DNA of 19,318 bases from an uncultured Bacteroides sp. Its GTDB lineage: Bacteria > Bacteroidota > Bacteroidia > Bacteroidales > Bacteroidaceae. How positions within the stretch are numbered: position 1 is the first letter of the stretch; every line of letters begins with the position of its first letter. A model generated the notes under the pieces. That model searched no databases. It saw only the letters and a list, made by a program, of their open reading frames with translations, and was not told the origin of the DNA. The position numbers and the translations under genes are program-made. The stretch is from the NCBI GenBank assembly GCA_900556625.1, contig USPQ01000049.1:1-19318 (forward strand). The letters run 5' to 3'. Positions 5,834-14,683 of the stretch are shown piece by piece.

Positions 5834-7009
5834 ATGAAAACCTATTTGAAACGACTACTCATCCCTATTTTATCGGGCTTGATAGTATGCAGCTTTTATA
5901 GTTGTGATAGCGACGACGAACACACCGCTACTCCCATAGCCCCCATTCTAAAGGAAATAAAATTTCCTTCGGAAAATGACATCATCCCCGGTCAGGTTGC
6001 GCAAATCAACGGACTCGGTTTTGCAAAAGAAGATATAGTCTATTTAAGTAACGCTGACAACCAGAAAGAAAAGGTAGAAGTCACGGAGATTACAGACAGT
6101 TACCTGAAGTTTATCGTCCCGGTAGAAGCAGGCGGCGAGTATACCGTAACAATTGAAAGAGCAGGGAAACAGACCGTTTTAAACGGAACTTTCAAAGTGC
6201 CTTTCGTTGTTCCGATCATTGATATCGTTCTCCCTTCAGGTAATGTACAGCCCAAGAGCAAAGTCGAGATTCAGGGAAAAGGATTTGAAGCAGGGGACGT
6301 CGCCGTATTATATGCTTCTTTCTACCCGACAGGCGTCGAATACAATCTGCCATTAACTCTTAATGAAGAAGGAGTAGAATTTACACTTCCGGAAGGATTA
6401 TACGGGGTAAACTCTATTATGATTATCAGGGGAGAACGGAAAAGTAATCTTGGAACAATCACTATCGAGACGAATGTTGGCGACAAACTCGGAGGAGGTG
6501 TTGTATTCTGGGTGGACGCTGCAAAGGCACACGGATATATCGTAAACATGAGTAACATCGGTACGGGAACAGAACAATTCGGTCCGGAGGTAAATCCGTC
6601 GGACGCGGCCGGAACGAGTCAAAACATGGGAAGCGGCTATACAAACACTCAAAATATAGTCAAAAAGTTTAATGCATTGCAAAGTGCGAACAACTGGCCC
6701 GAGTGGCAAGGAGTCAAAATTGCCGCCCAACTTTGTCTGGACAACAGTGTCACTGAAGGAAATGCCGTATATGCCGACTGGTTCCTCCCTTCCAGAGAAG
6801 AACTGATCGAAGTATTCAAAGTTAAAAGTTTATTAGCAGAGAAAGGAGTCAATATTCCGGCAAACAATTACTGGACTTCAAGTGAAGGCGACGGGGAAGC
6901 CGGCTGGTCTGCCTATTATGTGAACTTCTACGAAGAGACTAATATCGTTTCTGAAATCTGCTCAAAAAGCGGTTGGAAAATTGGTGTTCTTCCTATCCGG
7001 GCCTATTAA
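5834..7009 (+). CDS. Surface lipoprotein with two IPT/TIG domains and a DUF1566 (Lcl C-terminal) domain
   Basis: 391 residues. A lipoprotein signal peptide ends in FYSC with the acylated cysteine at C24. The following DSDDE run resembles the Bacteroidetes lipoprotein export signal that sends lipoproteins to the outer face of the outer membrane. Two IPT/TIG immunoglobulin-like repeats follow: about 35-120 (PILKEIKFPSEN...GQVAQINGLGF) and about 124-212 (PIIDIVLPSGN...KVEIQGKGF). The C-terminal part, about 217-391, has the DUF1566/Lcl pattern: GGGVVFWVD, DWFLPSREEL, NYWTSSE and a final PIRAY. TIG-domain lipoproteins next to SusC/SusD genes often act as surface glycan-binding proteins, but they usually follow susD; here the gene precedes rusC. 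Binding of the locus substrate is inferred from position only. Confidence 0.8.
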   Translation: MKTYLKRLLIPILSGLIVCSFYSCDSDDEHTATPIAPILKEIKFPSENDIIPGQVAQINGLGFAKEDIVYLSNADNQKEKVEVTEITDSYLKFIVPVEAGGEYTVTIERAGKQTVLNGTFKVPFVVPIIDIVLPSGNVQPKSKVEIQGKGFEAGDVAVLYASFYPTGVEYNLPLTLNEEGVEFTLPEGLYGVNSIMIIRGERKSNLGTITIETNVGDKLGGGVVFWVDAAKAHGYIVNMSNIGTGTEQFGPEVNPSDAAGTSQNMGSGYTNTQNIVKKFNALQSANNWPEWQGVKIAAQLCLDNSVTEGNAVYADWFLPSREELIEVFKVKSLLAEKGVNIPANNYWTSSEGDGEAGWSAYYVNFYEETNIVSEICSKSGWKIGVLPIRAY

Positions 7010-7034
7010 CTAACAATCCTATAAAATAAGCGTC

Positions 7035-9980
7035 ATGAAAAAACACATTATATTATTTATAGCCATCTTTTTTGCCAGTGTATTACATGCACAGACAATC
7101 AACATTAGAGGAACCGTTACCGACACGAGTAATGAAACATTGCCAGGTGTATCTATAACCATAAAAGGTACTCAAACAGGAACAGTAAGTGATGCAAACG
7201 GCAACTACAGCATCAGGGCCCAAAGAGGAAATGTTCTGGAGTTTACTTTCGTGGGTATGGTAAAACAATCTGTTACCGTAGGAAAGCAAAATGTCATTAA
7301 TATACAAATGGCAGCAGACGCCATTAATCTGGACGAAGTAGTAGCAATCGGGTATGGTATTGCTAAAAAGAGCGATTTAACGGGTGCCGTTGCCTCTATC
7401 AAATCAGAAAATCTTACTAACTCCAAAGTAGGAACAGTGACAACTGCCCTGCAAGGACTTGCCGCCGGCGTGCAAGTCACTACCGGCTCCGTAAAACCGG
7501 GTGGAGATGCTTCTGTCGTTATTCGTGGAGTAGGTTCGCTCCGAGCCGGCAGCGAGCCGTTATACATCGTCGACGGTATTCCCGTACAAGGAGGTTTGCA
7601 GGATTTATCTTCCGGTGATATTGAATCTATCGAAATATTAAAAGACGCTTCTTCCGCATCTATCTATGGCTCGAGAGGTTCTAATGGCGTAGTACTCGTG
7701 ACTACCAAGAAGGGTACAAGCGGAAAAGCCAAAATCTCCCTGAATGCCTCTTTCGGTACGCAACGAATGTTGAACAAGCAAGATTTGATGAACGCACAGC
7801 AATACTATGAATTAGTATCCATTGCCCAGCCTAACTACAAATGGACATCAGAAGAACTACGCTTGCTAAGCCGTGGTGAATCGACCGACTGGCAGGACGC
7901 AGTGACCCAAAACGGGCAATACCAAAACTATAACTTCTCGATTTCCGGAGGGAAGAACGATATACAACACTTTTTAGGAGTAGACTGGTATGATCAGAAA
8001 GGTACGATCAAAAACTCGTCTTTCAATAAGCTGACCGTCCGATATAATATGGATGCCAAACTAAACAAGTGGCTGAGATACGGTGTACGTTTCAATGTCA
8101 TTGAGTCAAAGCTCATGAATATCAATGAAGAAGCCGACTCGGGATACGGAACTATGTTCAGTGCCATTAGTTCACAACCGACAGCTCCTATCTATACCGA
8201 AGACGGAGAATACTTCGATGGTTTCCTCAACACGAGAGCAAATCCGGTAGCTATTGTTGACCTGCTTGACAAAGCCACACTCAAGTCCAGATTCGTAGGT
8301 TCCGCCTACATCGAGATAGAACCGATAAAGAACTTGAAATTACGTTCCGATAACGGCGGAGAACTTGTCTTTTATAAAGTAAATACTTACGAAGACGGCC
8401 GTATGGGACAGCATTATACGGCTGGTGGCCATGCTAATGTGATGTCGAACAAGAAAAGATATTGGCAAACAGAGAACACTGCCACTTATTCATTTGACAT
8501 CAATAAAGAACATCAACTTTCTGCAATGGCAGGTTTCTCCGCTTCCAGAACAGATTATGAAGAAGTAACCGCCGACTCCAAAAAGTTATCATCTATTCTC
8601 AAGTATTACAATTTGCAAGGAGCGGAAGAACATGGACCGAACTCTTCGTATGCAGTCCCATCTTCTCTGGTGTCTTTCTATGGACGATTCAATTATAATT
8701 TCAGCAACCGCTATTTGGCAACATTGACGATGCGCGGCGACGGTTCTTCCCGTTTTGCTCCGGGACACCGATGGGGATTCTTTCCGTCACTGGCTCTTGC
8801 ATGGCGTGCTTCTGAAGAAAGTTTCATCAAAGAAAACGCTCCGGTCATCAGCAACCTGAAGTTAAGAATCAGCGCCGGCAAACTGGGTAACCAGAATATC
8901 GGAGATTTTGCTTATGCCCCGACAATCGCCCTCGGAGGAGCTTCCGCCAATTACATTTTAGGTAATAACCTGGTAACCGGCTCCGTACAAACCTCTATTT
9001 CGAACCCGGAACTGACTTGGGAAAAAGCCAACCAACTAGACTTGGGTATTGACTTCGGGTTATTCAACAATCGGATAGCCGGTACGATCGAGGCCTACTA
9101 TAAGCGTACGACTGACCTGCTATGGGAAGTACCCCTTCCGTTGGAATCCGGCTTCGGAACTTCACTTACCAATATCGGCAAAATTGATAACAAAGGTATT
9201 GAATTTACGCTGAACACGGTCAACATCAGTACCAAAGACTTCTTATGGACAACTGCCTTCATGATTTCTTATAATAACAATAAGATCAAAGAACTTTATG
9301 ACGGCAAACAAGATGTCAATAAAACATTGTTTGTGGGACGTCCTATCGGACAGTTCTACTTATTGAAATCCGAAGGTATCTGGCAAACCAATGAAGCTGC
9401 CGAAGCTGCCAAGTACAATGCTCAACCCGGTGACCGCAAGATTCTGGATGCCAAGAAAGACTATGTCATCAACGGAGAAGACCGTGATTTCTGCGGAGTT
9501 TCCACTCCCAAATATTATGGTAGCTTTACGAATACATTCTCATATAAAGGTATTGACCTTACCGCGTTCTTTACTTTTGCAGGAGGACATAAAATCAACA
9601 ATTCACTGAACCGTTACCTCAATTCTTTCAATGTATGGGGAAACATGAGTGAAAACTATTACAAATATTATTGGAGACAAGACAGACCGAACAACAAATA
9701 TCCGGCTCCGAGAGTTGGTAGTGCTTATGCCAACGGAGATGGTACCGACGCCAATCTCCAAAAAGGTGATTATCTCCGCCTCCGTAATCTGGAAATTGGT
9801 TATAGCTTGCCGAAAAACGTCATCAGAAATATCAAAGCCTCAAATATCAGAGTTTATTTCTCTGTACAAAACCTATTCACAGCTACGGAATTTACGGGAT
9901 TTGATGTAGAGTCCAGCGACAATACCAATCCTTATCCGAACGCCCGTAGCTTTATCGGTGGTATTTCTCTTAACTTCTAA
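7035..9980 (+). CDS. rusC: SusC-like TonB-dependent outer-membrane transporter
   Basis: 981 residues, typical of SusC/RagA proteins. A Sec signal peptide (about 1-19, ending in LHA before Q20) is followed by a carboxypeptidase-regulatory-like domain (about 22-97, INIRGTVTDTSNETLPGVSI) and the LDEVVAIGYG segment. The plug domain contains IVDGIPVQGG and ESIEILKDASSASIYGSRG. The beta-barrel runs to the terminal ISLNF with a C-terminal phenylalanine. No N-terminal STN signalling domain is seen, so anti-sigma-type regulation is unlikely. With the SusD-like partner just downstream it should import ribose-containing molecules or nucleosides across the outer membrane, driven by TonB-ExbBD. The specificity is inferred from the locus. 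No frameshift or truncation is seen. Confidence 0.95.
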   Translation: MKKHIILFIAIFFASVLHAQTINIRGTVTDTSNETLPGVSITIKGTQTGTVSDANGNYSIRAQRGNVLEFTFVGMVKQSVTVGKQNVINIQMAADAINLDEVVAIGYGIAKKSDLTGAVASIKSENLTNSKVGTVTTALQGLAAGVQVTTGSVKPGGDASVVIRGVGSLRAGSEPLYIVDGIPVQGGLQDLSSGDIESIEILKDASSASIYGSRGSNGVVLVTTKKGTSGKAKISLNASFGTQRMLNKQDLMNAQQYYELVSIAQPNYKWTSEELRLLSRGESTDWQDAVTQNGQYQNYNFSISGGKNDIQHFLGVDWYDQKGTIKNSSFNKLTVRYNMDAKLNKWLRYGVRFNVIESKLMNINEEADSGYGTMFSAISSQPTAPIYTEDGEYFDGFLNTRANPVAIVDLLDKATLKSRFVGSAYIEIEPIKNLKLRSDNGGELVFYKVNTYEDGRMGQHYTAGGHANVMSNKKRYWQTENTATYSFDINKEHQLSAMAGFSASRTDYEEVTADSKKLSSILKYYNLQGAEEHGPNSSYAVPSSLVSFYGRFNYNFSNRYLATLTMRGDGSSRFAPGHRWGFFPSLALAWRASEESFIKENAPVISNLKLRISAGKLGNQNIGDFAYAPTIALGGASANYILGNNLVTGSVQTSISNPELTWEKANQLDLGIDFGLFNNRIAGTIEAYYKRTTDLLWEVPLPLESGFGTSLTNIGKIDNKGIEFTLNTVNISTKDFLWTTAFMISYNNNKIKELYDGKQDVNKTLFVGRPIGQFYLLKSEGIWQTNEAAEAAKYNAQPGDRKILDAKKDYVINGEDRDFCGVSTPKYYGSFTNTFSYKGIDLTAFFTFAGGHKINNSLNRYLNSFNVWGNMSENYYKYYWRQDRPNNKYPAPRVGSAYANGDGTDANLQKGDYLRLRNLEIGYSLPKNVIRNIKASNIRVYFSVQNLFTATEFTGFDVESSDNTNPYPNARSFIGGISLNF

Positions 9981-9993
9981 AAACAGAAACATT

Positions 9994-11409
9994 ATGAAAA
10001 AATATTTATCAATATTAGCTTTCAGTTGCCTGACATTATGTAGTTGCGACAACTTTCTTGACTTGACACCCCAAAGTGTACTAACACCGGAAAATGCTTA
10101 TGAAAAACCGGAAGACTGGCAGCAAACTCTTTATGCCGCTTATGGCACGCTCCAGGAAGTCTTTGTCGGGAAATATACCATTACCCTTACTGAATTCGGA
10201 ACAGATGAAGTAATTCCGTTTGATATGGGTTGGGCGGCTTATTCCCAATTGCATTACTATACTTTTTCCGCTTCACACGAATTCCTGGACAATCACTATC
10301 GGCTCTGTTACGAAGGTATCAAACGTTGCAATGCAGTTATTGATATGCCTTCGGATGCAGTCAGTGCGGATCTTCATAATTCCATGATTATGCAAGCTCG
10401 TTTTTTAAGAGCGATCTACTATTTCGACTTAGTAAGAATGTACGGTGGAGTTCCCTTATGGACAAAATCATCCATTGACAGAAGTGAAATCATGAGACCG
10501 CGCGCTACGGTTGACGAAGTTTACACACTGATTACGCAGGATATGGAAGCAGCTCTCGGCCTCCCTACCTCCTGGCCGAATGCCCAAGATAAAGGAAGAG
10601 CCACTTCATACGCTGCCCAAGCTTTGCTGGCACGCATTTACCTTCAGTGGGGAAAACCGGAAGAAGCATTAAAATACTGCCGGATGCTCGAAGGCAAATT
10701 CAAATTGTACGATAATCTAAAGGATATATTCGATCCTAAAAACAAGAATCAGGAATATGAGAATATATTTGAAATTCAATTCAAGCATTCCGGTTCATGG
10801 GGACTGGAGGGAAGTATCCAGCATTCTTATTGGGGACCTCGTAATGTAGGCGGACCGACCAACTTTGGCGGCTGGGGCGGATTTGGTCCGACACAATATT
10901 TATACGATTCTTATGATAACAACGATAAACGTAAAAAAGCATTCTTCATCACAGAATATGCAGGCGTCACCCAGACACCTCCTTCTTCCGGCAAATTCTG
11001 GGACGCAGAAACAGGTAATGTGATTGAAGATGATAATCTGAATTTTACAATGATTCGTTATGCAGACGTGCTTTTGATGAAAGCGGAAGCGCTGAACAGC
11101 ATTGATGACACAAGTAATGATAAGTATGATGCCTTAAATGAAGTACGAGGCAGGGCAGGACTGACTTCCATAACAGCAGCCGATAATCTGAATAAAGAAC
11201 AATTTGCCGAAGTCGTACTGGAAGAAAGATTACATGAATTATGTTGTGAACACCTGCGCCGCTGGGATTTAATCCGCTTCGGCAAACTGGGCGAATATAT
11301 GAAAGACCATGCCGGAGTCACCATCCAGCCTTATCATGTTCTATACCCAATTCCACAGGCAGCCGTCGATGCCAATGACGCTATCACAGAAAACAACGAA
11401 GGATATTAA
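9994..11409 (+). CDS. rusD: SusD/RagB-like surface substrate-binding lipoprotein
   Basis: 471 residues from the chosen start. The open frame extends upstream to 9958, inside rusC, but the ATG at 9994 gives a proper lipoprotein signal peptide, MKKYLSILAF...LCSC, with the acylated cysteine at C18. The N-terminus then shows the SusD pattern DNFLDLTPQSVLTPENAY. Helical TPR-like segments follow, for example MIMQARFLRAIYYFDLVRMYGG, and the C-terminal hallmarks are NEVRGRAGL, VVLEERLHEL, RRWDLIRFGKL and YPIPQAAVDAN. It forms the lid of the RusC transporter at the cell surface and captures the ligand. It starts 13 nt after the rusC stop. Length and motifs are intact. Confidence 0.95.
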   Translation: MKKYLSILAFSCLTLCSCDNFLDLTPQSVLTPENAYEKPEDWQQTLYAAYGTLQEVFVGKYTITLTEFGTDEVIPFDMGWAAYSQLHYYTFSASHEFLDNHYRLCYEGIKRCNAVIDMPSDAVSADLHNSMIMQARFLRAIYYFDLVRMYGGVPLWTKSSIDRSEIMRPRATVDEVYTLITQDMEAALGLPTSWPNAQDKGRATSYAAQALLARIYLQWGKPEEALKYCRMLEGKFKLYDNLKDIFDPKNKNQEYENIFEIQFKHSGSWGLEGSIQHSYWGPRNVGGPTNFGGWGGFGPTQYLYDSYDNNDKRKKAFFITEYAGVTQTPPSSGKFWDAETGNVIEDDNLNFTMIRYADVLLMKAEALNSIDDTSNDKYDALNEVRGRAGLTSITAADNLNKEQFAEVVLEERLHELCCEHLRRWDLIRFGKLGEYMKDHAGVTIQPYHVLYPIPQAAVDANDAITENNEGY

Positions 11410-11426
11410 CATAAATCATTTAGCAC

Positions 11427-13049
11427 ATGAAAAAATTTATTTTTATCACAGGACTATTGATGAGTATCTTCTTTTATTCATGTAAAGAAGAAGACCATGG
11501 CATACTCCCTCCTATCGAAGGGGGAGGAACTATAGAAGTCAAAGACGGAAGAGTTACGGTCAATCCGGCAGAATATCTTTATGCGATACGAAATCCGATG
11601 AAAGGTTTACGTGAATTCTTCGGCCCGGGCTATGACAAGGTAAGAGACGAATATCCGTATCCTTACGGCTCCATCATTAAAGAATATATGCAATGGAATA
11701 TGCTGGAAAACAATGAAAGCGACGGTGTCGACAAGATTATAGCTTACAGTAACCACAGGTGGCAGGGAGTAGAAGATATCAATGTCAAGGTTATCCCACG
11801 TATCTATATCGTATGGATGGAACCCTGGCACGGAGGATATGCCAAGAACACTCATACAGACAACCCGGACGACCTGAACGGTTGGCATTGGCCAAGCGAC
11901 ATTCCGGGAGAGACATACGATGAAGACGATCTTAACGCTCCTATTATTGGAGGCTATTGCCACCCTACTTTTCAGGAAAGAGTGAAAAAACTGGTAGAGA
12001 AGGCCGGACAAGCATGGGACAACGATCCGCGGGTAGCGTATGTGGAAATGGGGATTATCGGCGAATTCGGGGAACATCATGACCCGGACATCACCACAGT
12101 ATGGGCTCCTCACGACCAACCCAATCATGTAGAGAACCGTACCTGGTTACCGGGCATTGAAAAGGTGTTGGGAGATGCATTTACCGCTGCCTTCAAAAAC
12201 AAGAAAGTAATGGTTCGCTATGCGTACGAGTTTAAAGATTATGAATTCGGAATCTATTGGGATTCATGGGCTATTGATGAAGAAAAGGTGCGTGGCTACG
12301 AGGAAATGAAAAAGCTCGGCGACCGCTGGAAAACTCAACCGATAGGTGGAGAAATAACCTGGAACTGGGGAAGCCTCTATAAATTCAAATCTTTTGAAGA
12401 AGTGGTGGCAGATGAAAAGACAAGAGACCTGGTCATCCAGCAAATACGTGATTTGCATTGCAACCACTTGGGAGGTATCACCTGGGCTAACTTTAACGAC
12501 CCGTCTTTTGAGCCAAACGCTGAATTATTGCAAAAGACAATGGGGTACCGTTTTGTTTTATCCAATTTCAGTTACCCAACAAGTATCAAGCCGGATGAGC
12601 CGTTCAAAATATCATTTGACGTAACCAACACAGGCTCGTCACCCTTCTATTATGACTGGCCGGTAGAAATATCCCTGCTAAATTCCCAAACCAAGGAAGT
12701 TGTATGGAGCAAAACACTGAAGACTCCCAAGATATCCCAATGGATGCCGGGAGATAACTGGAACAACTCAACCAAAGTTTATACCCAACCGGCTACTCCG
12801 AACCATGTTGAAGAAGAACTGACTTTAGACAAGAAACTGGATACGGGAGATTACATCATCTCTATTGCTGTGCTAGATCCGGCCGGTATGCTTCCTTCAC
12901 TGAGATTCGCCGTTCAGAACTACTTTGAAGGAGGACGTCACCCAATGGGACATATCGGCGTCAATACCGAGCCTATCTATTTTGAGATACCGGTCAGCAG
13001 TTTTAATGACATGAGGCAGGATAAAACCCTGAAATATAAAATCCAATAA
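11427..13049 (+). CDS. DUF4874/DUF4832 lipoprotein, putative glycoside-hydrolase-like, first copy
   Basis: 540 residues. The lipoprotein signal ends in FYSC with C19, followed by KEED, which resembles the Bacteroidetes surface-export signal, so an outer-face location is predicted. A Gly-rich linker (about 25-45) precedes the catalytic-like N-terminal domain (about 50-370, DUF4874-type, beginning NPMKGLREFF). This looks like a TIM barrel: blocks resembling strand ends carry WMEPWHGG (130-137), EMGIIGEFGEHHDPD (207-221) and GGEITWNWG (307-315). E207, E213, E216 and E309 are candidate catalytic acids, by analogy with clan GH-A and not proven. The C-terminal part (about 378-520, DUF4832-type) is probably a beta-sandwich (ISFDVTNTGSSPFYY). 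The family has no firmly known activity that I can name. The gene sits between rusD and a close paralogue. Confidence 0.75.
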   Translation: MKKFIFITGLLMSIFFYSCKEEDHGILPPIEGGGTIEVKDGRVTVNPAEYLYAIRNPMKGLREFFGPGYDKVRDEYPYPYGSIIKEYMQWNMLENNESDGVDKIIAYSNHRWQGVEDINVKVIPRIYIVWMEPWHGGYAKNTHTDNPDDLNGWHWPSDIPGETYDEDDLNAPIIGGYCHPTFQERVKKLVEKAGQAWDNDPRVAYVEMGIIGEFGEHHDPDITTVWAPHDQPNHVENRTWLPGIEKVLGDAFTAAFKNKKVMVRYAYEFKDYEFGIYWDSWAIDEEKVRGYEEMKKLGDRWKTQPIGGEITWNWGSLYKFKSFEEVVADEKTRDLVIQQIRDLHCNHLGGITWANFNDPSFEPNAELLQKTMGYRFVLSNFSYPTSIKPDEPFKISFDVTNTGSSPFYYDWPVEISLLNSQTKEVVWSKTLKTPKISQWMPGDNWNNSTKVYTQPATPNHVEEELTLDKKLDTGDYIISIAVLDPAGMLPSLRFAVQNYFEGGRHPMGHIGVNTEPIYFEIPVSSFNDMRQDKTLKYKIQ

Positions 13050-13061
13050 CCAATAAGCTTA

Positions 13062-14675
13062 ATGAAATCAAGCATCAGAAACATATTACTCCTAATGGCA
13101 TTCGGAACGTTATCTGCTTGTAGTGAACAAACCGTCACGGTTTCTTACCAGGAGTATCCGAATGCATTCAGGAATCCGATGAAAGGCTTCAGGGAATTCT
13201 TCGCTCCCGGTATCGACCGGGTCAGGGAAGAATATCCCTACCCTTACGGTTCACTGACAAAAGAATATATGCAGTGGAATATGATCGAGGATGACGCCAA
13301 TGACGGGGTAGACAAGATTATCGCTTACAGCAATCATCGATGGAAAGGCGTGGAAGACATAAATGTCAAGGTAATTCCCCGGGTTTTTCTTGTATGGCTG
13401 GAGCCCTGGCATGGCGGAAAACCTAAAGACCCCACTAATCCGGACGACTTGACCGGTTGGCACTGGCCTAAAGGAATAGATCCGGAAAAAGGTCCTTATA
13501 AACAGAAACCGAACTCCGTGGGCGCCTATGTAGAAGAAAAAGACAAAAATACCCCCATTAGCGGGGGGTACTTTGATCCTTCTTTTCCTGAGCGCGTAAA
13601 AAAACTGGTAGAGAAACTCGGACAGGCATGGGATAACGATCCACGGGTAGCGTATGTAGAAATGGGGATCATCGGCGAATGGGGAGAACACCATGATCCG
13701 GATCTCTCAACTTACTGGGCTCCGCACGACGAACCGGAACACGTAGCTAACCGGACATGGATTCCGGGCATGGAAAAGATCCTGGGAGATGCCTTTGCCA
13801 AAGCATTCAAAAACAAGAAAGTAATGGTTCGCTACGCCTATGAATTTAAAGATTATGAATTCGGAATTTATTGGGATTCATGGTCTCAACCCCAAGAGAT
13901 TGTAAGAGGTTATGAGGAAATGAAGAAGCTGGGTGATCGTTGGAAAACCCAGCCGATAGGTGGAGAAATTACTTGGAACTGGGGAGATTTAGCCCGGTTC
14001 AAATCTTTTGAAGAAGTGGTGGCAGATAAGGATACCCGGGAATATGTCATGGAACAGATCCGGAACCTGCACTGCAATCATCTAGGCGGAATCACCTGGG
14101 CAGACTTCAACGAACCGGAGTTCCGGAAAAATGCAGAGATACTGCAAAAAGCCATGGGGTACCGGTTCATTATCAATGAATTCTCTTACCCGAAAGAAAT
14201 TAAGGTGGGAGCACAATTCCCTATTTCTTTCAAAGTTGTCAACAGCGGATCGTCTCCATTCTATTATAACTGGCCGGTAGAAGTAGCTTTACTAGACCCT
14301 GAAAGTCATCAAAAAGTGTGGGGAAAAATATTGGAGGAAGTAAACATCTCCGAATGGATGCCGGGAGATAATTGGTCTGTAGATGAACATAAATACCAAA
14401 TAGCTCCGCCAACTTATCACATCCGAAAGAATATTTCTATTGACGCCCCCATTGCCAAGGGAAAATATATCCTGGCTTTAACGGTGCTCGATCCGGCCGG
14501 TATGCAACCTTCGCTCCGATTTGCCAATGAGAATTATTTCGAAGGCGGTTATCATCCAATGGGCTATATCGGTATTGGTGAATCAGTTGCCGATACCCGT
14601 CTGAATCCAGATTTATTCTTCGACATTCAAAGTGACAAGTCTTTAAAATATCAATTCAAACAACCCGATAAATAA
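13062..14675 (+). CDS. DUF4874/DUF4832 lipoprotein, putative glycoside-hydrolase-like, second copy
   Basis: 537 residues, clearly a paralogue of the preceding gene and 12 nt downstream of it. The lipoprotein signal ends in LSAC with C20, but the next residues (SEQT) lack the acidic run of its neighbour, so it is more likely to face the periplasm. The same blocks occur: NPMKGFREFF (38-47), WLEPWHGG (112-119), EMGIIGEWGEHHDPD (200-214, with E200, E206 and E209) and GGEITWNWG. It lacks the Gly-rich linker and carries a longer loop (about 136-165) after the GWHWP segment. The C-terminal beta-sandwich is retained. The central part is nearly identical to the first copy at DNA level, with a 30-nt exact match at 13998-14027. 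The function is probably hydrolysis or binding of a sugar-containing substrate; the reaction is unknown. Confidence 0.75.
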   Translation: MKSSIRNILLLMAFGTLSACSEQTVTVSYQEYPNAFRNPMKGFREFFAPGIDRVREEYPYPYGSLTKEYMQWNMIEDDANDGVDKIIAYSNHRWKGVEDINVKVIPRVFLVWLEPWHGGKPKDPTNPDDLTGWHWPKGIDPEKGPYKQKPNSVGAYVEEKDKNTPISGGYFDPSFPERVKKLVEKLGQAWDNDPRVAYVEMGIIGEWGEHHDPDLSTYWAPHDEPEHVANRTWIPGMEKILGDAFAKAFKNKKVMVRYAYEFKDYEFGIYWDSWSQPQEIVRGYEEMKKLGDRWKTQPIGGEITWNWGDLARFKSFEEVVADKDTREYVMEQIRNLHCNHLGGITWADFNEPEFRKNAEILQKAMGYRFIINEFSYPKEIKVGAQFPISFKVVNSGSSPFYYNWPVEVALLDPESHQKVWGKILEEVNISEWMPGDNWSVDEHKYQIAPPTYHIRKNISIDAPIAKGKYILALTVLDPAGMQPSLRFANENYFEGGYHPMGYIGIGESVADTRLNPDLFFDIQSDKSLKYQFKQPDK

Positions 14676-14683
14676 TCAGTAAC

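Noticed and set aside
9958..9993. N-terminal extension of the SusD gene into rusC
   Set aside because: The ATG at 9994 gives a proper lipoprotein signal peptide; the extension would mask it.
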